The notes beneath the pieces are model-generated. The model was not told the origin of the DNA. It searched no databases and worked only from the letters and a program-made list of their open reading frames with translations. Position numbers and translations under genes: made by a program. Below, piece by piece: positions 26,169 to 35,434 of a stretch of DNA of 64,000 nt. The DNA is taken from the NCBI GenBank assembly GCA_948938605.1, contig CARAIG010000061.1, positions 5,093 through 69,092 on the forward strand. The letters run 5' to 3'. Numbering within the stretch: the stretch's first letter is position 1; every line of letters starts with the position of its first letter. This DNA is from an uncultured Eubacteriales bacterium (lineage in GTDB: Bacteria > Bacillota > Clostridia > Christensenellales > CAG-314).

Positions 26169-26938
26169 TGATAGACAGCCACTTGCACCTTGACGACGAA
26201 AAGTTAAGGGATAACGCCGAACAAATTATAAAAGGTTTGCACGAACACAACATCGAATTTGTAATAAACAACAGTTGCAATTTGCAGTCGATGATTGACA
26301 GCGTAGAACTTGCCAACAAGTACCACGACGTTTATGCAACAGTAGGTATGCACCCGCACGAAAGCAGCGACTTTAATGACAAGTTCCGCGCTTTAATGCG
26401 CCAACTTGCGCAAAACGACAAGGTTGTTGCCGTAGGCGAAATAGGACTAGACTACTACTACGACTTGTCCGACAGACAAACTCAAAGGGACGTTTTTGCC
26501 GAACAGATAGAAATTGCCGACCAACTGGGATTGCCGATAACGCTGCACATACGCGACGCATACGGCGACGCTTGGGATATACTAACCGCACAAAAAAACC
26601 ACTTAAACAACGGGGTGCTGTGGCACTGCTATTCCGGAAGCGCGGAATTTGCAAGGCAAGCAGTAAAGTTCGGACACTACTTTGCATTTGGCGGAGCAAT
26701 AACTTTTAAAAATGCAAAAAAGGAAGATGTGTTGCAAGCAATTCCCTTTGACAGAATATTGTCCGAAACGGACAGTCCGTATATGGCGCCCGTACCACTA
26801 CGCGGAAAAGTAAACACGCCGTACAACATTCCGCTAATCGTTGACAAAATAGCGGAAGTTTACGGAAAGTCTACGGAACAAACCGAAGCACAAATACGCG
26901 AAAACACACTGCGGCTTTTTAAAAAGATTGCGCGGTAA
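26168..26938 (+). CDS. tatD: TatD-family metal-dependent hydrolase
   Basis: A 256-residue TIM-barrel hydrolase of the YcfH/TatD type. Metal ligands are visible: HLHLD at residues 4-8, GEIGLDYYY, LHIRDA, WHCYSGS and SETDSPYMAP. Relatives are 3'-5' DNases and the bacterial D-aminoacyl-tRNA deacylase-like group; the precise substrate is open. The ATG overlaps the TAA of metG (TAATG), fixing the start. The metG-tatD pairing is common in Firmicutes. Confidence 0.93.
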   Translation: MIDSHLHLDDEKLRDNAEQIIKGLHEHNIEFVINNSCNLQSMIDSVELANKYHDVYATVGMHPHESSDFNDKFRALMRQLAQNDKVVAVGEIGLDYYYDLSDRQTQRDVFAEQIEIADQLGLPITLHIRDAYGDAWDILTAQKNHLNNGVLWHCYSGSAEFARQAVKFGHYFAFGGAITFKNAKKEDVLQAIPFDRILSETDSPYMAPVPLRGKVNTPYNIPLIVDKIAEVYGKSTEQTEAQIRENTLRLFKKIAR

Positions 26939-27223
26939 CCTTGAACAACATTTCGCCAAAGGACGGCGAATAAGGCGAGAGTCTAGCCACACTTTCTCGG
27001 CAATCTGGTAAAATACAAATACCAATTATTCTAGATTGCTTCGCTATGCTCGCAATGACGAACCGTAGCAAGCAAAAAACTGCTAACTAATAAGTTCTGC
27101 AATGTCACCACAATTACACATTGCACATTAAAATAAGGATTTTGATGTTAGCAGTCGACCGAATATAACTAAAAGATAGTCAAAAAAATGCTAACCGAAA
27201 TTACGTATTAAAAAGGTATAACT
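26939..27223. other. Intergenic region with a small palindromic repeat
   Basis: The 285-nt gap between tatD and the radical SAM gene contains no ORF. A segment at about 27033-27060 (GATTGCTTCGCTATGC then TCGCAATGACG) has ATTGC/GCAAT arms and resembles the short palindromic repeats that are scattered in many bacterial genomes. Confidence 0.45.
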
Positions 27224-27817
27224 ATGAATAACTACGTATACATTTTAGGAAATAAAATATACATCAACCTTACAAACCGCTGCACAAACAACTGCGACTT
27301 TTGCATACGTCGCGACCACAAGGATATGGACGGAACGGTACTGTGGATAGACGACGAACCCACCGTCGAAGACGTAATCGAACAGTTACCGCAAAACATT
27401 GACGAATATGACAGCGAAATAGTCTTTTGCGGATACGGCGAACCGACAATCAATTTGGAAACGTTGGACGAAGTTGCAAGTTACCTACATTGCATCGACA
27501 AAACAACGCGGATAAACACTAACGGGCAAGCAAACCTTATACACAACAAAGACGTCACCGACGTAATAGTTACAAGTTGTGATATAATAAACGTGTCGCT
27601 GAACGAAAGCAACGCACAAAAGTATCAACAACACTGTCACAGCAAATTCGGCGAAAAAGCGTACGACGCATTGATTGAATTTGCTAAACTGTGTAAACAG
27701 CGCGGCGGTAACGTTGTGTTTTCCGTCGTTGACAGCATTGGCGAACACGACGTTGCCGAGTGTCAAAAACTCGCCGACAAACTCGGCATACCCCTTAGAG
27801 TGCGCGAAAAGAAATAG
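27224..27817 (+). CDS. TatD-associated radical SAM protein
   Basis: The 197-residue protein carries a CX3CX2C cluster motif (NRCTNNCDFCIRR, residues about 17-29), which binds a 4Fe-4S cluster and SAM. VFCGYGEPT is the usual GGEP-type motif. It is short for a radical SAM enzyme and lacks an auxiliary-cluster domain. The length, the YVYILGNKIYINLTNRC opening and the position behind tatD match the described TatD-linked radical SAM family, whose reaction is unknown. A ribosome site (AAAAAGG) precedes the ATG. Confidence 0.87.
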   Translation: MNNYVYILGNKIYINLTNRCTNNCDFCIRRDHKDMDGTVLWIDDEPTVEDVIEQLPQNIDEYDSEIVFCGYGEPTINLETLDEVASYLHCIDKTTRINTNGQANLIHNKDVTDVIVTSCDIINVSLNESNAQKYQQHCHSKFGEKAYDALIEFAKLCKQRGGNVVFSVVDSIGEHDVAECQKLADKLGIPLRVREKK

Positions 27818-27830
27818 CATTTGCAAAAAC

Positions 27831-27866
27831 AAACAGTTCCGTCGTTATAAAGACGGAACTGTTTTT
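27831..27866 (+). terminator. Intrinsic terminator of the radical SAM gene
   Basis: AAACAGTTCCGTC pairs with GACGGAACTGTTT across a 7-nt loop and ends in a T run. It lies 13 nt after the stop codon. Confidence 0.88.
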
Positions 27867-27961
27867 CTATTGTCGTCCTTTGCAACAAAACTACCGAGCG
27901 GCTGTCGAGCAAAGACGATTTTTATTAGTTGTCAATGCATATTTTGGACTTGCAAATACGG

Positions 27962-28756
27962 CTACGCGGCTTTTACCGTAAATTCAACGGTACACACGAC
28001 GTTTGAGTAATTATGTGTGCCTAACATATCGAAAAGCACCAAAACGTAATCGCCGGGACGGTATTTGTAACTCATACTTACGTCGTAACCGCAAATAACA
28101 TTATCTTGATACCTGCCCGTTTGAGCATCGAAATAGATCGTCCACAAAGACTCGGCGTTGTATTTTTCGTCGCCAAGCGTATTGTAAAAATCCTTTTTAA
28201 ATCCCAAGTAATCCAACGAACCGATGCGTATGTTTGTGTCGTCGGGCGACAAACTGCTGTCTGTTGTCGGCGCAACTATTTTCCCTTCGGGGTTGCGAAG
28301 TTCTATTAACGACATATCCTCGCCATACGTCCAACTTGTACTTTTAAGTTTAGCGGTAAACTTGCCCGAAGCAGATTGCTCGATATAAAATGCAACTTCA
28401 CAGTTTCGGTCTTTATATCCGTACTTAATCGACCATGTACCGACCGTCAGTTTAGAAGGCTTTTTAGTGTACGTATCACCGTTTTCGTCCTCGTAAACTG
28501 CGGTGAGTTTAGAAAATTTTATTTCGCGTTTTTCACCGTTTTCGTCCACGCCGAAAAACTTTAACTTTTTAATATCGGATATTATTGCGCCGTCGTTTCC
28601 GTAAGTATATTCACCGATTTCAATAAAATCTTCCGCCGATTCTGCAGTTTCTCCAACAAGCAACGCCGTAATAGGACCGTCGTCACAAGCGGTAAATATC
28701 GACAAACATGTTGATAAACACAATATCAAAGTTAAGATAAACACAATTTTTTTCAT
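27962..28756 (-). CDS. Lipoprotein of unknown function (264 aa)
   Basis: A lipobox (LSIFTAC, Cys near residue 22) follows a 14-residue hydrophobic core, so it should be a membrane-anchored surface protein. The remainder is predicted beta-rich. Two segments (TVGTWSIKYGYKDRNCEVAFYIEQ and the C-terminal RPGDYVLVLFD...VVCTVEFTVKAA) look like Ig-like strands related in style to the giant repeat protein, but I recognise no family. The frame opens at 28852. I use the ATG at 28756 because a GCGGAG ribosome site precedes it and the signal peptide begins exactly there. Confidence 0.75.
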   Translation of the reverse strand: MKKIVFILTLILCLSTCLSIFTACDDGPITALLVGETAESAEDFIEIGEYTYGNDGAIISDIKKLKFFGVDENGEKREIKFSKLTAVYEDENGDTYTKKPSKLTVGTWSIKYGYKDRNCEVAFYIEQSASGKFTAKLKSTSWTYGEDMSLIELRNPEGKIVAPTTDSSLSPDDTNIRIGSLDYLGFKKDFYNTLGDEKYNAESLWTIYFDAQTGRYQDNVICGYDVSMSYKYRPGDYVLVLFDMLGTHNYSNVVCTVEFTVKAA

Positions 28757-28917
28757 ATTATCTACACTCCGCTTTTTTAAATTAAGTATAAACACTTGAC
28801 TGCAAAATGTCAATACTTTCGTTATATACCCAACACAACCGCTTGCGCCCATTGCCGATATTACTAAATGATATTCCGCAAATTTTAGTCGTTTAGTAAA
28901 TAAAAAATTACAAACAG

Positions 28918-28946
28918 TTGCAAAAGTTATACAAATAAAGTAAAAT
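28918..28946 (+). promoter_or_regulatory. Predicted promoter of queH, leaderless arrangement
   Basis: TTGCAA (28918-28923), a 17-nt spacer and TAAAAT (28941-28946). Only 6 nt separate the -10 box from the ATG, and no ribosome site is seen. Confidence 0.5.
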
Positions 28947-28952
28947 TTTAGT

Positions 28953-29600
28953 ATGAATGTAAACTACGATATTTTGTTTGAACAATTTAAAAACGGAATT
29001 GACGTAAACAATCCCCCAAAATTACTGCTGCACGCGTGTTGCGCGCCCTGTTCTACTGCGTGCCTTGTGCGCGTGTTGGACAAATTTGACGTGACGCTGT
29101 ACTACGCCAACGACAACATTACCGACAACGCCGAGTGGCAAAAGCGTTTGAACGAATTAATTAAACTCGTCGACACAGTAAACGGCGGACGTTTCGAAAC
29201 GCAACCGCTACGCCCGTTAAAATTAGTCGTACAACCGTTTAATGCGCAAAAGTATTACTCTGCCGTACAAGGGCAGGAAAAAGAACGCGAAGGCGGCGTA
29301 CGGTGCAATACGTGTTTTTACTTGCGGCTGTCCGATACGCTCGAATATGCCATAAATAACGGATTCAATCTGTTTAGTACAACGCTATCCGTTTCCCCCT
29401 ACAAAAACAGTCAACTGTTAAACGAAATAGGATTGTCGTTACAAACGGACGATGTCAAGTGGTTACCCGCCGACTTTAAAAAGCGGGACGGCTACAAGGA
29501 AAGCATACGGCTGTCAAACAAATACAACCTTTACCGTCAGCACTACTGCGGTTGCGAATTTTCCTTAAAACAAATGCAAGAATACAAAAATGCCGATTGA
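28953..29600 (+). CDS. queH: Epoxyqueuosine reductase QueH
   Basis: 215 residues of the DUF208/QueH family. The four conserved cysteines appear as HACCAPC (residues about 27-33) and as HYCGCEFS near the C-terminus. The family's second conserved region is seen in GVRCNTCFYLRL and FSTTLSVSPYKN. QueH reduces epoxyqueuosine to queuosine in tRNA as the last step of this modification, using an iron-sulfur centre, and replaces QueG in many anaerobes. No queuosine biosynthesis genes lie nearby, so the cell may salvage precursors or carry them elsewhere. The gene has no ribosome site. Confidence 0.92.
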   Translation: MNVNYDILFEQFKNGIDVNNPPKLLLHACCAPCSTACLVRVLDKFDVTLYYANDNITDNAEWQKRLNELIKLVDTVNGGRFETQPLRPLKLVVQPFNAQKYYSAVQGQEKEREGGVRCNTCFYLRLSDTLEYAINNGFNLFSTTLSVSPYKNSQLLNEIGLSLQTDDVKWLPADFKKRDGYKESIRLSNKYNLYRQHYCGCEFSLKQMQEYKNAD

Positions 29601-29626
29601 GTTTCAACCCAATCGGCGTTTTGTTT
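29592..29626 (+). terminator. Terminator of queH overlapping its stop codon
   Basis: GCCGATTG (29592-29599) pairs with CAATCGGC (29610-29617) across a 10-nt loop, followed by GTTTTGTTT. The stop codon lies between the arms. Confidence 0.8.
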
Positions 29627-29699
29627 ATCCATTATAGCAAAGTTATACAAATATACGTTAAGTCCTTGCCTTAATCATTATAAATATACTAATATTCTG

Positions 29700-30614
29700 T
29701 TACTCGGTGATTTCGCCGCAACATTTATTCAACAGTTCGCCTTGACCGTTTACTTGCGCCAACACGTAGGACTCGGCATTTAAATTAATAACGATATCGG
29801 CAATCGCCACAAAACTCAACCCTACAAATACGCCCATAAATTTATTTATTAGCATTGCCACAAGCGTAAAGCATACGGACAACGCAAATATTACAAGGTT
29901 TGCAAGCATATACAAGCAAGCGTTTTTAATATTTACCGCTTTGGCGAAAGGTATCTTTTTGCAGCCGTAAAGCAAATACGCTTGTACAAGTGCAATCATT
30001 CCAAACAGGCACATACCGACTAAAATTGTAAAGATAATGCTGTATACCCACAAAGTGTACAAAAATACCGCCAAAATAACCGCGCCCGCCGCTAATAGCG
30101 AATTTACAAAGTACGCTAAAATAAATCTCCACAGCGAACGCCTTGCAATATCGCGTCTGATTAAAAACCTTATAAGCGCAAATCCCGCAATAAAACCCAG
30201 CACCCAAAATACAAAAAACACCGCTACGTTAAACGAAACGGCTTGCAAAAACTCACTTACAAAACTTGCAATTTGCGCTTTAAATGTTTCGAAATCCGTA
30301 CCCAGTATTGCGCTAAGCGACTGTGTCAACGTATTGTTAAGCCATTCGGACGACAACATAGTTTCAAGCGACTCGACGGGTTTGTTCCAATCGAGCGCTT
30401 GCACCGACTGCCAAACGTTATTGACCAATAGCGACAAATCCAAATTGATGTTTTGCGAAAGTTCGCCTATTTCGTCGATTAAAACGGTTGCTGCGGAAAT
30501 TACCCCCGGTACAAGTATAGACACGCCTATCATTATACCCAAAAACATTGTTCCGAGCGGAGTAAAAAAGTACTTTAAACTTTTAAAATAATTTGTTAAA
30601 CATTTTTTTATCAT
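29700..30614 (-). CDS. Polytopic membrane protein of unknown function (304 aa)
   Basis: A hydrophobic segment near residues 17-45 is followed by an extracellular-looking helical stretch (residues about 46-120) and then five or six membrane segments. The last 20 residues are polar. The layout is like uncharacterised YihY/DUF-type membrane proteins, but I recognise no family motif. A consensus promoter ends 6 nt before the ATG and there is no ribosome site, so the message may be leaderless. Confidence 0.75.
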   Translation of the reverse strand: MIKKCLTNYFKSLKYFFTPLGTMFLGIMIGVSILVPGVISAATVLIDEIGELSQNINLDLSLLVNNVWQSVQALDWNKPVESLETMLSSEWLNNTLTQSLSAILGTDFETFKAQIASFVSEFLQAVSFNVAVFFVFWVLGFIAGFALIRFLIRRDIARRSLWRFILAYFVNSLLAAGAVILAVFLYTLWVYSIIFTILVGMCLFGMIALVQAYLLYGCKKIPFAKAVNIKNACLYMLANLVIFALSVCFTLVAMLINKFMGVFVGLSFVAIADIVINLNAESYVLAQVNGQGELLNKCCGEITE

Positions 30615-30620
30615 AAGTTA

Positions 30621-30649
30621 ATTATAAACGAACGCACGCAAACCGTCAA
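30621..30649 (-). promoter_or_regulatory. Strong sigma-A promoter abutting a start codon
   Basis: On the minus strand TTGACG (30649-30644), a 17-nt spacer and TATAAT (30626-30621). The ATG at 30614 is only 6 nt after the -10 box. Confidence 0.75.
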
Positions 30650-30814
30650 CACTTAGCAGCGGCACATACAGTTATTCTTTGCTGATACGTATTAAATGTA
30701 CACACAACGTAATTCAAAAATATTACGTCGGTAATATTCGACCGTTATTCAAATTATATTAACTTTGCAACAGTAACAAAAAATAACTCGAAAAAAGCAA
30801 TTCCCATAGAAATT

Positions 30815-30845
30815 AAAGAGCGAAGACAAATTCTTCGCTCTTTTT
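30815..30845. terminator. Bidirectional terminator
   Basis: AAAGAGCGAAGA pairs with TCTTCGCTCTTT, with A and T runs on the outer sides. It ends the methyltransferase gene on the minus strand. Confidence 0.85.
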
Positions 30846-30893
30846 AATTGCCCGCAATGTTTAGCAACTGCTTAAATAAATTGTAATTTGCTA

Positions 30894-31634
30894 TCAACTA
30901 CATTCATATATAAACATATCCGAATTGTTATCGGTAGCAAGTTCTTTATTAAATGACGAATAAACCGTTACATTTGTAAAGCCTATGTTATATAAATGCG
31001 GCTCTATTTCGCCAAATCTATAAAGGTGTGTTTGAAAGTCCATTTCTTCACGTTGTAATAAAGTGTTATTGTCATACAACTCATAAATGCTCGGTGAATA
31101 TTGCGTACCGGTTTTTTCGTCATAATAGTTTTTACACTTTAATATTAGGTCAAAGCCTTCTGCTGTTTTTACGCTTTTGACTAATTTATATTCTTCATCA
31201 TCCGAACACTTGCCGGCAATCGTATCGACCGCAAAAACAAATTTACCGCCGGTTTTGAGTAAACTTTTTATTTTACATAGAATTTTTTTACACAGTTCCA
31301 TATCGGTAAATAATGAAACCGAGCCCGAAGAAATAAATATGTAATCAAATTTTTGCGTTGAATTATATGTCAATATATTGCAAAGATATGCTTTTGCGTC
31401 GGGTGCTTTTTCTTTTAATTTCGCTAGCATTTCCGCCGACAAATCCACGCCGCTTATATCAAAACCTTTTTGTAAAAACGGCACTAAAAATCTTCCACTA
31501 CCGCATAACGGCTCGAAAATCAACGCGTCTTTTTTTGCATACGAAAGATAAAACGCAAGTTCATCTTGCGGTGCGTTTTGATGCAATACTTCATACATTT
31601 CGGTACATAAACTACCGTAATAATTCTTTTCCAT
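30894..31634 (-). CDS. Class I SAM-dependent methyltransferase
   Basis: The 246-residue protein has the Rossmann-type methyltransferase fold. Motif I is EPLCGSGRFLVPFLQKG (residues about 41-57), followed by the acidic SAM-ribose residue in ISGVDLSAEML. FDYIFISSGSVSLF is motif IV and KTGGKFVFAVDT the post-motif helix and strand. No substrate-specific domain is evident. A TATAAT box lies about 40 nt upstream (near 31670), but the ribosome site is poor. Codon use appears more AT-rich than in its neighbours, so recent transfer is possible; that is an impression, not a calculation. Confidence 0.85.
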   Translation of the reverse strand: MEKNYYGSLCTEMYEVLHQNAPQDELAFYLSYAKKDALIFEPLCGSGRFLVPFLQKGFDISGVDLSAEMLAKLKEKAPDAKAYLCNILTYNSTQKFDYIFISSGSVSLFTDMELCKKILCKIKSLLKTGGKFVFAVDTIAGKCSDDEEYKLVKSVKTAEGFDLILKCKNYYDEKTGTQYSPSIYELYDNNTLLQREEMDFQTHLYRFGEIEPHLYNIGFTNVTVYSSFNKELATDNNSDMFIYECS

Positions 31635-31852
31635 TTTGTTGCCCGTAAATTGCTGCTTATATTTTGGATATTATACAACAACTGAATTAAAAAGTAAAAT
31701 ATAAGCATACCGACTTGATAGCAAAGTATAATATGCTATACTTATATTTTGTAGAAATTCCATTTGGGAACTGCTGTAAAATTTCGAGTAGTTTTTTGTT
31801 TGCTATATTTTACTGTACGACAGTTGTGCTAAACTTACACGTTTCGGTGCAA

Positions 31853-33646
31853 TCACTTTAACAGTTCGTATTGACTGTTGTATATTTTGGTATAAAAACC
31901 GTTTTTAGCCATAAGTTGCAAGTGCGTACCTTGTTCGACCACTTCGCCGTTGTTTATTACCAAAATCACATCGGCGTTGACTATTGTAGACAACCTGTGC
32001 GCTATAACGAAACTCGTACGTCCGCGCAACAGTTCATCCATTGCCTTTTGTATAAGTATTTCGGAACGCGTGTCGACATTGCTTGTGGCTTCGTCAAGTA
32101 TCAACATTTTGCGGTTGGCAAGATAACTCCTTGCAATGGTTAACAACTGCTTTTGTCCGCTGCTTATGTTTGTGCTTTCTTCGTTTATTACCGTATCGTA
32201 CCCGTTGGGCAACGTACGTATAAAGTGGTCGGCGCGCGCGTGTTTTGCCGCTTCAACGACTTCGTCGTAAGTAGCGTTATCGCTACCGTATGCGATATTG
32301 TCGTAAACGGTGCCGTTAAACAGCCAAGTATCCTGCAACACCATACCGAATTGCCCGCGCAATTTTGCCCTGTCCATTGATGCGGTATCGACACCGTCGA
32401 TAGTAATTGTACCGCTGTCAATATCGTAAAAACGCATAAGTAAATTGACGATTGTGGTTTTTCCGCCGCCCGTAGGACCAACCAGAGCAACCTTTTGCCC
32501 TGCTTTTACTTTTAAATTTAAATCCTTAATAAGCGGTTTGTCCTTGTCGTAAGCAAAGTATACATGACTAAACTCCACTTCGCCCTGCCCTTGCGGTTCA
32601 TCTTGCGAAACAGCAACGGACATTTCTTCCGTATCCAACAAATTGTACACGCGGTTAGCGCAAGCAAGAGTATGCTGAATGGAGCCCATCCCGTTAGCAA
32701 TGCTTTCCAACGGTCCTGCAAACATCTTGGCGAACAGTATTATTTTAATTACATCGCCGACGCTTACCACACCGTTTACGGCAAGTATACCGCCTGCGAT
32801 ACAAACTGCCACATACGCTATGTTATTAGTAAAAGCGATTATAGGCTGAACAAGTCCCGACAAGTAGTACGCGCGTTTTACCTTGGCGCGGTAGGTTGCC
32901 GAGATGTCGTTACAAATTGCACGCTGACGTTCTTCCAAATTAAACGCTTTAACGGTGTCGAAGCCGCTGTAATCTTCCTCGATGAACGCATACATTTGTC
33001 CGTTGACTTTGCGGAAGTCGTGCCAGCTTTTTTCGCTTTTGGAGGAAATAAACGCCGACAACGCTATGGATAAAGGTACTAATACGATTACGGCGGTTGC
33101 AAGTATCCAGTTAGTCATATACATTAATACGGCTATAACAATTATCTTGACTATTCCGTTCATTAGCGTTTCGATAATAACGTACACCGTATTAGACATA
33201 TTGCTTACGTCGTTCATCATACGGGACAGTAATTCGCCGTTAGGGGTATTATCCACAAAACTTACCGGCAAGCGGCGGATTTTGTCGCTTATGCGTATAC
33301 GCAAACCTTTTGTGTAAAACCGCGAAGCAATATTCGTCATAAGCACCGCCATTGCCATTTCCAACATAGATCCGCCGACATACGCTAACGCTAAATAAAC
33401 AGCAAGGTCGCCCATACGTTTTATATCTATCGGTGTTCCTTTGTCACCGAAGTCGTAAATCATATCAGTCATAATACTGACTATTTCCGGCGCAATGCTT
33501 ATTAAAGCCACCGAACAAATACATACAACGCCGCTTATTGCTATTGCCCAAGCAATGGGTTTTAAATCGCGCACAAGCCGTTTGACTGTCTTCCAAGCGG
33601 ACGGTTTGTTTTGCGTTGTTTCTTTAACGGAAGTTGACTTACTCAC
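31853..33646 (-). CDS. Heterodimeric ABC exporter, canonical Walker B half
   Basis: The 597-residue half-transporter has six membrane helices (residues about 30-330) and a C-terminal ATPase domain. Walker A reads GPTGGGKTT (about 390), the signature region is TNISSGQKQ (in place of LSGGQ), Walker B is MLILDEATSNVD and the H-loop follows as VIAHRLS. The Glu after Walker B is intact but the signature is degenerate, which complements its partner. It starts with GTG at 33646, overlapping the end of the upstream gene by 8 nt, with GGGAGGTGG before it. The pair should export drugs, lipids or peptides. Confidence 0.92.
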   Translation of the reverse strand: MSKSTSVKETTQNKPSAWKTVKRLVRDLKPIAWAIAISGVVCICSVALISIAPEIVSIMTDMIYDFGDKGTPIDIKRMGDLAVYLALAYVGGSMLEMAMAVLMTNIASRFYTKGLRIRISDKIRRLPVSFVDNTPNGELLSRMMNDVSNMSNTVYVIIETLMNGIVKIIVIAVLMYMTNWILATAVIVLVPLSIALSAFISSKSEKSWHDFRKVNGQMYAFIEEDYSGFDTVKAFNLEERQRAICNDISATYRAKVKRAYYLSGLVQPIIAFTNNIAYVAVCIAGGILAVNGVVSVGDVIKIILFAKMFAGPLESIANGMGSIQHTLACANRVYNLLDTEEMSVAVSQDEPQGQGEVEFSHVYFAYDKDKPLIKDLNLKVKAGQKVALVGPTGGGKTTIVNLLMRFYDIDSGTITIDGVDTASMDRAKLRGQFGMVLQDTWLFNGTVYDNIAYGSDNATYDEVVEAAKHARADHFIRTLPNGYDTVINEESTNISSGQKQLLTIARSYLANRKMLILDEATSNVDTRSEILIQKAMDELLRGRTSFVIAHRLSTIVNADVILVINNGEVVEQGTHLQLMAKNGFYTKIYNSQYELLK

Positions 33647-35360
33647 TTAAACCACCTCCCATTTGACTGTCGTATATTTCCTTGTACGTTTGACACGTTT
33701 CAAGCAGTTGTTTGTGTGTGCCCACTCCCACCACTTTACCGCAATCCATTACGTAAACCTTGTCGCAACGCATTGCCGTTGCCGCGCGCTGAGTGATAAT
33801 AATTTGCGTTTTGCCTTGTAAAAACACATTTAACTGTTTTCGCAAATTCGCTTCGGTCAAATAGTCCAACGCCGAAAAGCTGTCGTCGAATATATAAACT
33901 TGCGCAGGTTTTAAAATTGTACGCGCTATGTTGATACGCTGTTTTTGTCCGCCCGAAATGTTGTTGCCCGCTTGCGTAAGTTTGTAGTCAAGCCCTTCTT
34001 CGCGACTTTGTACAAATTCGTCCATTTGCGCTATTTTAAGTGCTTCCATAACTTGTTCGTCGGTGGCGTCGCGGTTGCCCATTTTGACATTGTCGCGAAT
34101 TGTGCCTTCGAATATCATACTTTTTTGCAACGCTACCGCTAAATTGTCGCGTACGGTTGCTGATGACAATTCGGCATAGTCGCGTCCGCCCAAACACCGC
34201 TTGCCGACGTTTATAGGATAAAAATCCAACAGCAGTTTTACAAGAGTACTTTTGCCGCTTCCCGTACCGCCGATAATGCCGACAATTTCACCGTCGGACA
34301 CATCGAACGATACGTTTTCGAGTGCATTTGCCAAAGCGTTACCGTAGGCAAAGTCAACGTTTTCGAAAGAAATATTGCCTTGCAGCACTTCGCCGTCGGA
34401 CTGTTCGTCAATTTGCGTAGGCGCATCCAAAATTGCGGATATACGGCGCAAGCTTACCTTAATATGCGGAATAAAAGAGATTGTCCAAGACAAAATCATT
34501 ACGGCATTGGCAATTAGCGCAACGTACTGAATTGTTGCAAGGATATCCCCCGCTTTTAACGTTTCGCTCGACTGCAAGCGGATTGCTCCCACATAAATAA
34601 TAGCAACTGTCGCAACGTTTAAAAACAGCGACGCTAACGGGCTGATGATTCCGCTTATTGTATTTGCGCGTACAAAACTGTTACACATTTCGCTTGTGGC
34701 TTTTTTGGCGCGTTCGTGTTCGTGGTCTTCCTTGTCAAAGGCACGCACAACGCGTATACCCGACAACCGTTCGCGGATAACTCGGTTTTGAACGTCGGTA
34801 TATTCATCGCCGCGCTGCCAGTATTTTTCCAACGTGCCGCATATAAGCGTAGTCATTACCAACACCAAAACCGAAACGCCCAAAAGTATCAACGGCAATA
34901 CCCAGTCCCCGCGGAAAGACAGCACTATTCCGCCTATAAACAAAATCGGGCAAGATATTAACACATACGGCACTTGCGAAACAGTCTCTTCCATCCAGCC
35001 TATATCGTCGGTAGTACGCGTAAGCAAACTGCCTGTGCCTATTTCGGAAAACTGCTCAAACGTCAAACGGTTTACTTTGTTAAATACGTCCTTACGCATA
35101 TTAACGGCTATTTTAGACGAAAAGTTACTGCTTACCCTGTTTGTGACAAGCGCGCACGCAAACGCCGCAATTGCAAGAGCGAATATTACCGCGCCTTGTT
35201 TTATAACGTAAATTAAATCGCTGTTGCGAATACCTTTTTCCACAATGTCGCTCATAACATACGGCATAAACAATGTTGAAAGCGACCGTATTGCAAACAG
35301 CAACATAAGCAACAATATTTCCTTTGTATAAGGTTTTATAAATTTAAGTAAATGTTTCAT
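33639..35360 (-). CDS. Heterodimeric ABC exporter, degenerate Walker B half
   Basis: The 573-residue half-transporter has six membrane helices followed by an ATPase domain. Walker A is GGTGSGKST (about residue 362), the signature NNISGGQKQRINIARTI is good, but Walker B reads VYIFDDSFSALD. An Asp therefore replaces the catalytic Glu. The switch His of the H-loop is changed too (IITQRAAT). This asymmetry, with one consensus and one degenerate ATP site, is typical of BmrCD/LmrCD/TM287-288 multidrug exporters. The ribosome site is weak. The gene follows a leader ORF and terminator, described separately. Confidence 0.92.
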   Translation of the reverse strand: MKHLLKFIKPYTKEILLLMLLFAIRSLSTLFMPYVMSDIVEKGIRNSDLIYVIKQGAVIFALAIAAFACALVTNRVSSNFSSKIAVNMRKDVFNKVNRLTFEQFSEIGTGSLLTRTTDDIGWMEETVSQVPYVLISCPILFIGGIVLSFRGDWVLPLILLGVSVLVLVMTTLICGTLEKYWQRGDEYTDVQNRVIRERLSGIRVVRAFDKEDHEHERAKKATSEMCNSFVRANTISGIISPLASLFLNVATVAIIYVGAIRLQSSETLKAGDILATIQYVALIANAVMILSWTISFIPHIKVSLRRISAILDAPTQIDEQSDGEVLQGNISFENVDFAYGNALANALENVSFDVSDGEIVGIIGGTGSGKSTLVKLLLDFYPINVGKRCLGGRDYAELSSATVRDNLAVALQKSMIFEGTIRDNVKMGNRDATDEQVMEALKIAQMDEFVQSREEGLDYKLTQAGNNISGGQKQRINIARTILKPAQVYIFDDSFSALDYLTEANLRKQLNVFLQGKTQIIITQRAATAMRCDKVYVMDCGKVVGVGTHKQLLETCQTYKEIYDSQMGGGLSE

Positions 35361-35385
35361 AATATATCTTTAAATTACTTTTAAA

Positions 35386-35418
35386 TAAAAAATTGCGTCT
35401 TCCCGTATGGGAAAACGC
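35386..35418 (-). terminator. Leader terminator (attenuator) before the ABC exporter
   Basis: On the minus strand GCGTTTTCCC (35418-35409), loop ATAC and GGGAAGACGC (35404-35395) form a 10-bp stem with one G-U pair, then AATTTTTTATTT. It lies 17 nt after the leader ORF stop and about 25 nt before the exporter start. Confidence 0.8.
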
Positions 35419-35434
35419 AAAATGACAATGACGT

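Noticed and set aside
28852..28860. Preq1-type riboswitch before queH
   Set aside because: The intergenic hairpin TTACTAAA/TTTAGTAA lacks the conserved preQ1 aptamer bases and queH appears leaderless.
33249..33257. Consensus DnaA box TTATCCACA
   Set aside because: A single copy inside an ABC exporter gene, with no cluster or AT-rich unwinding region and no dnaA nearby, so it is not an origin.
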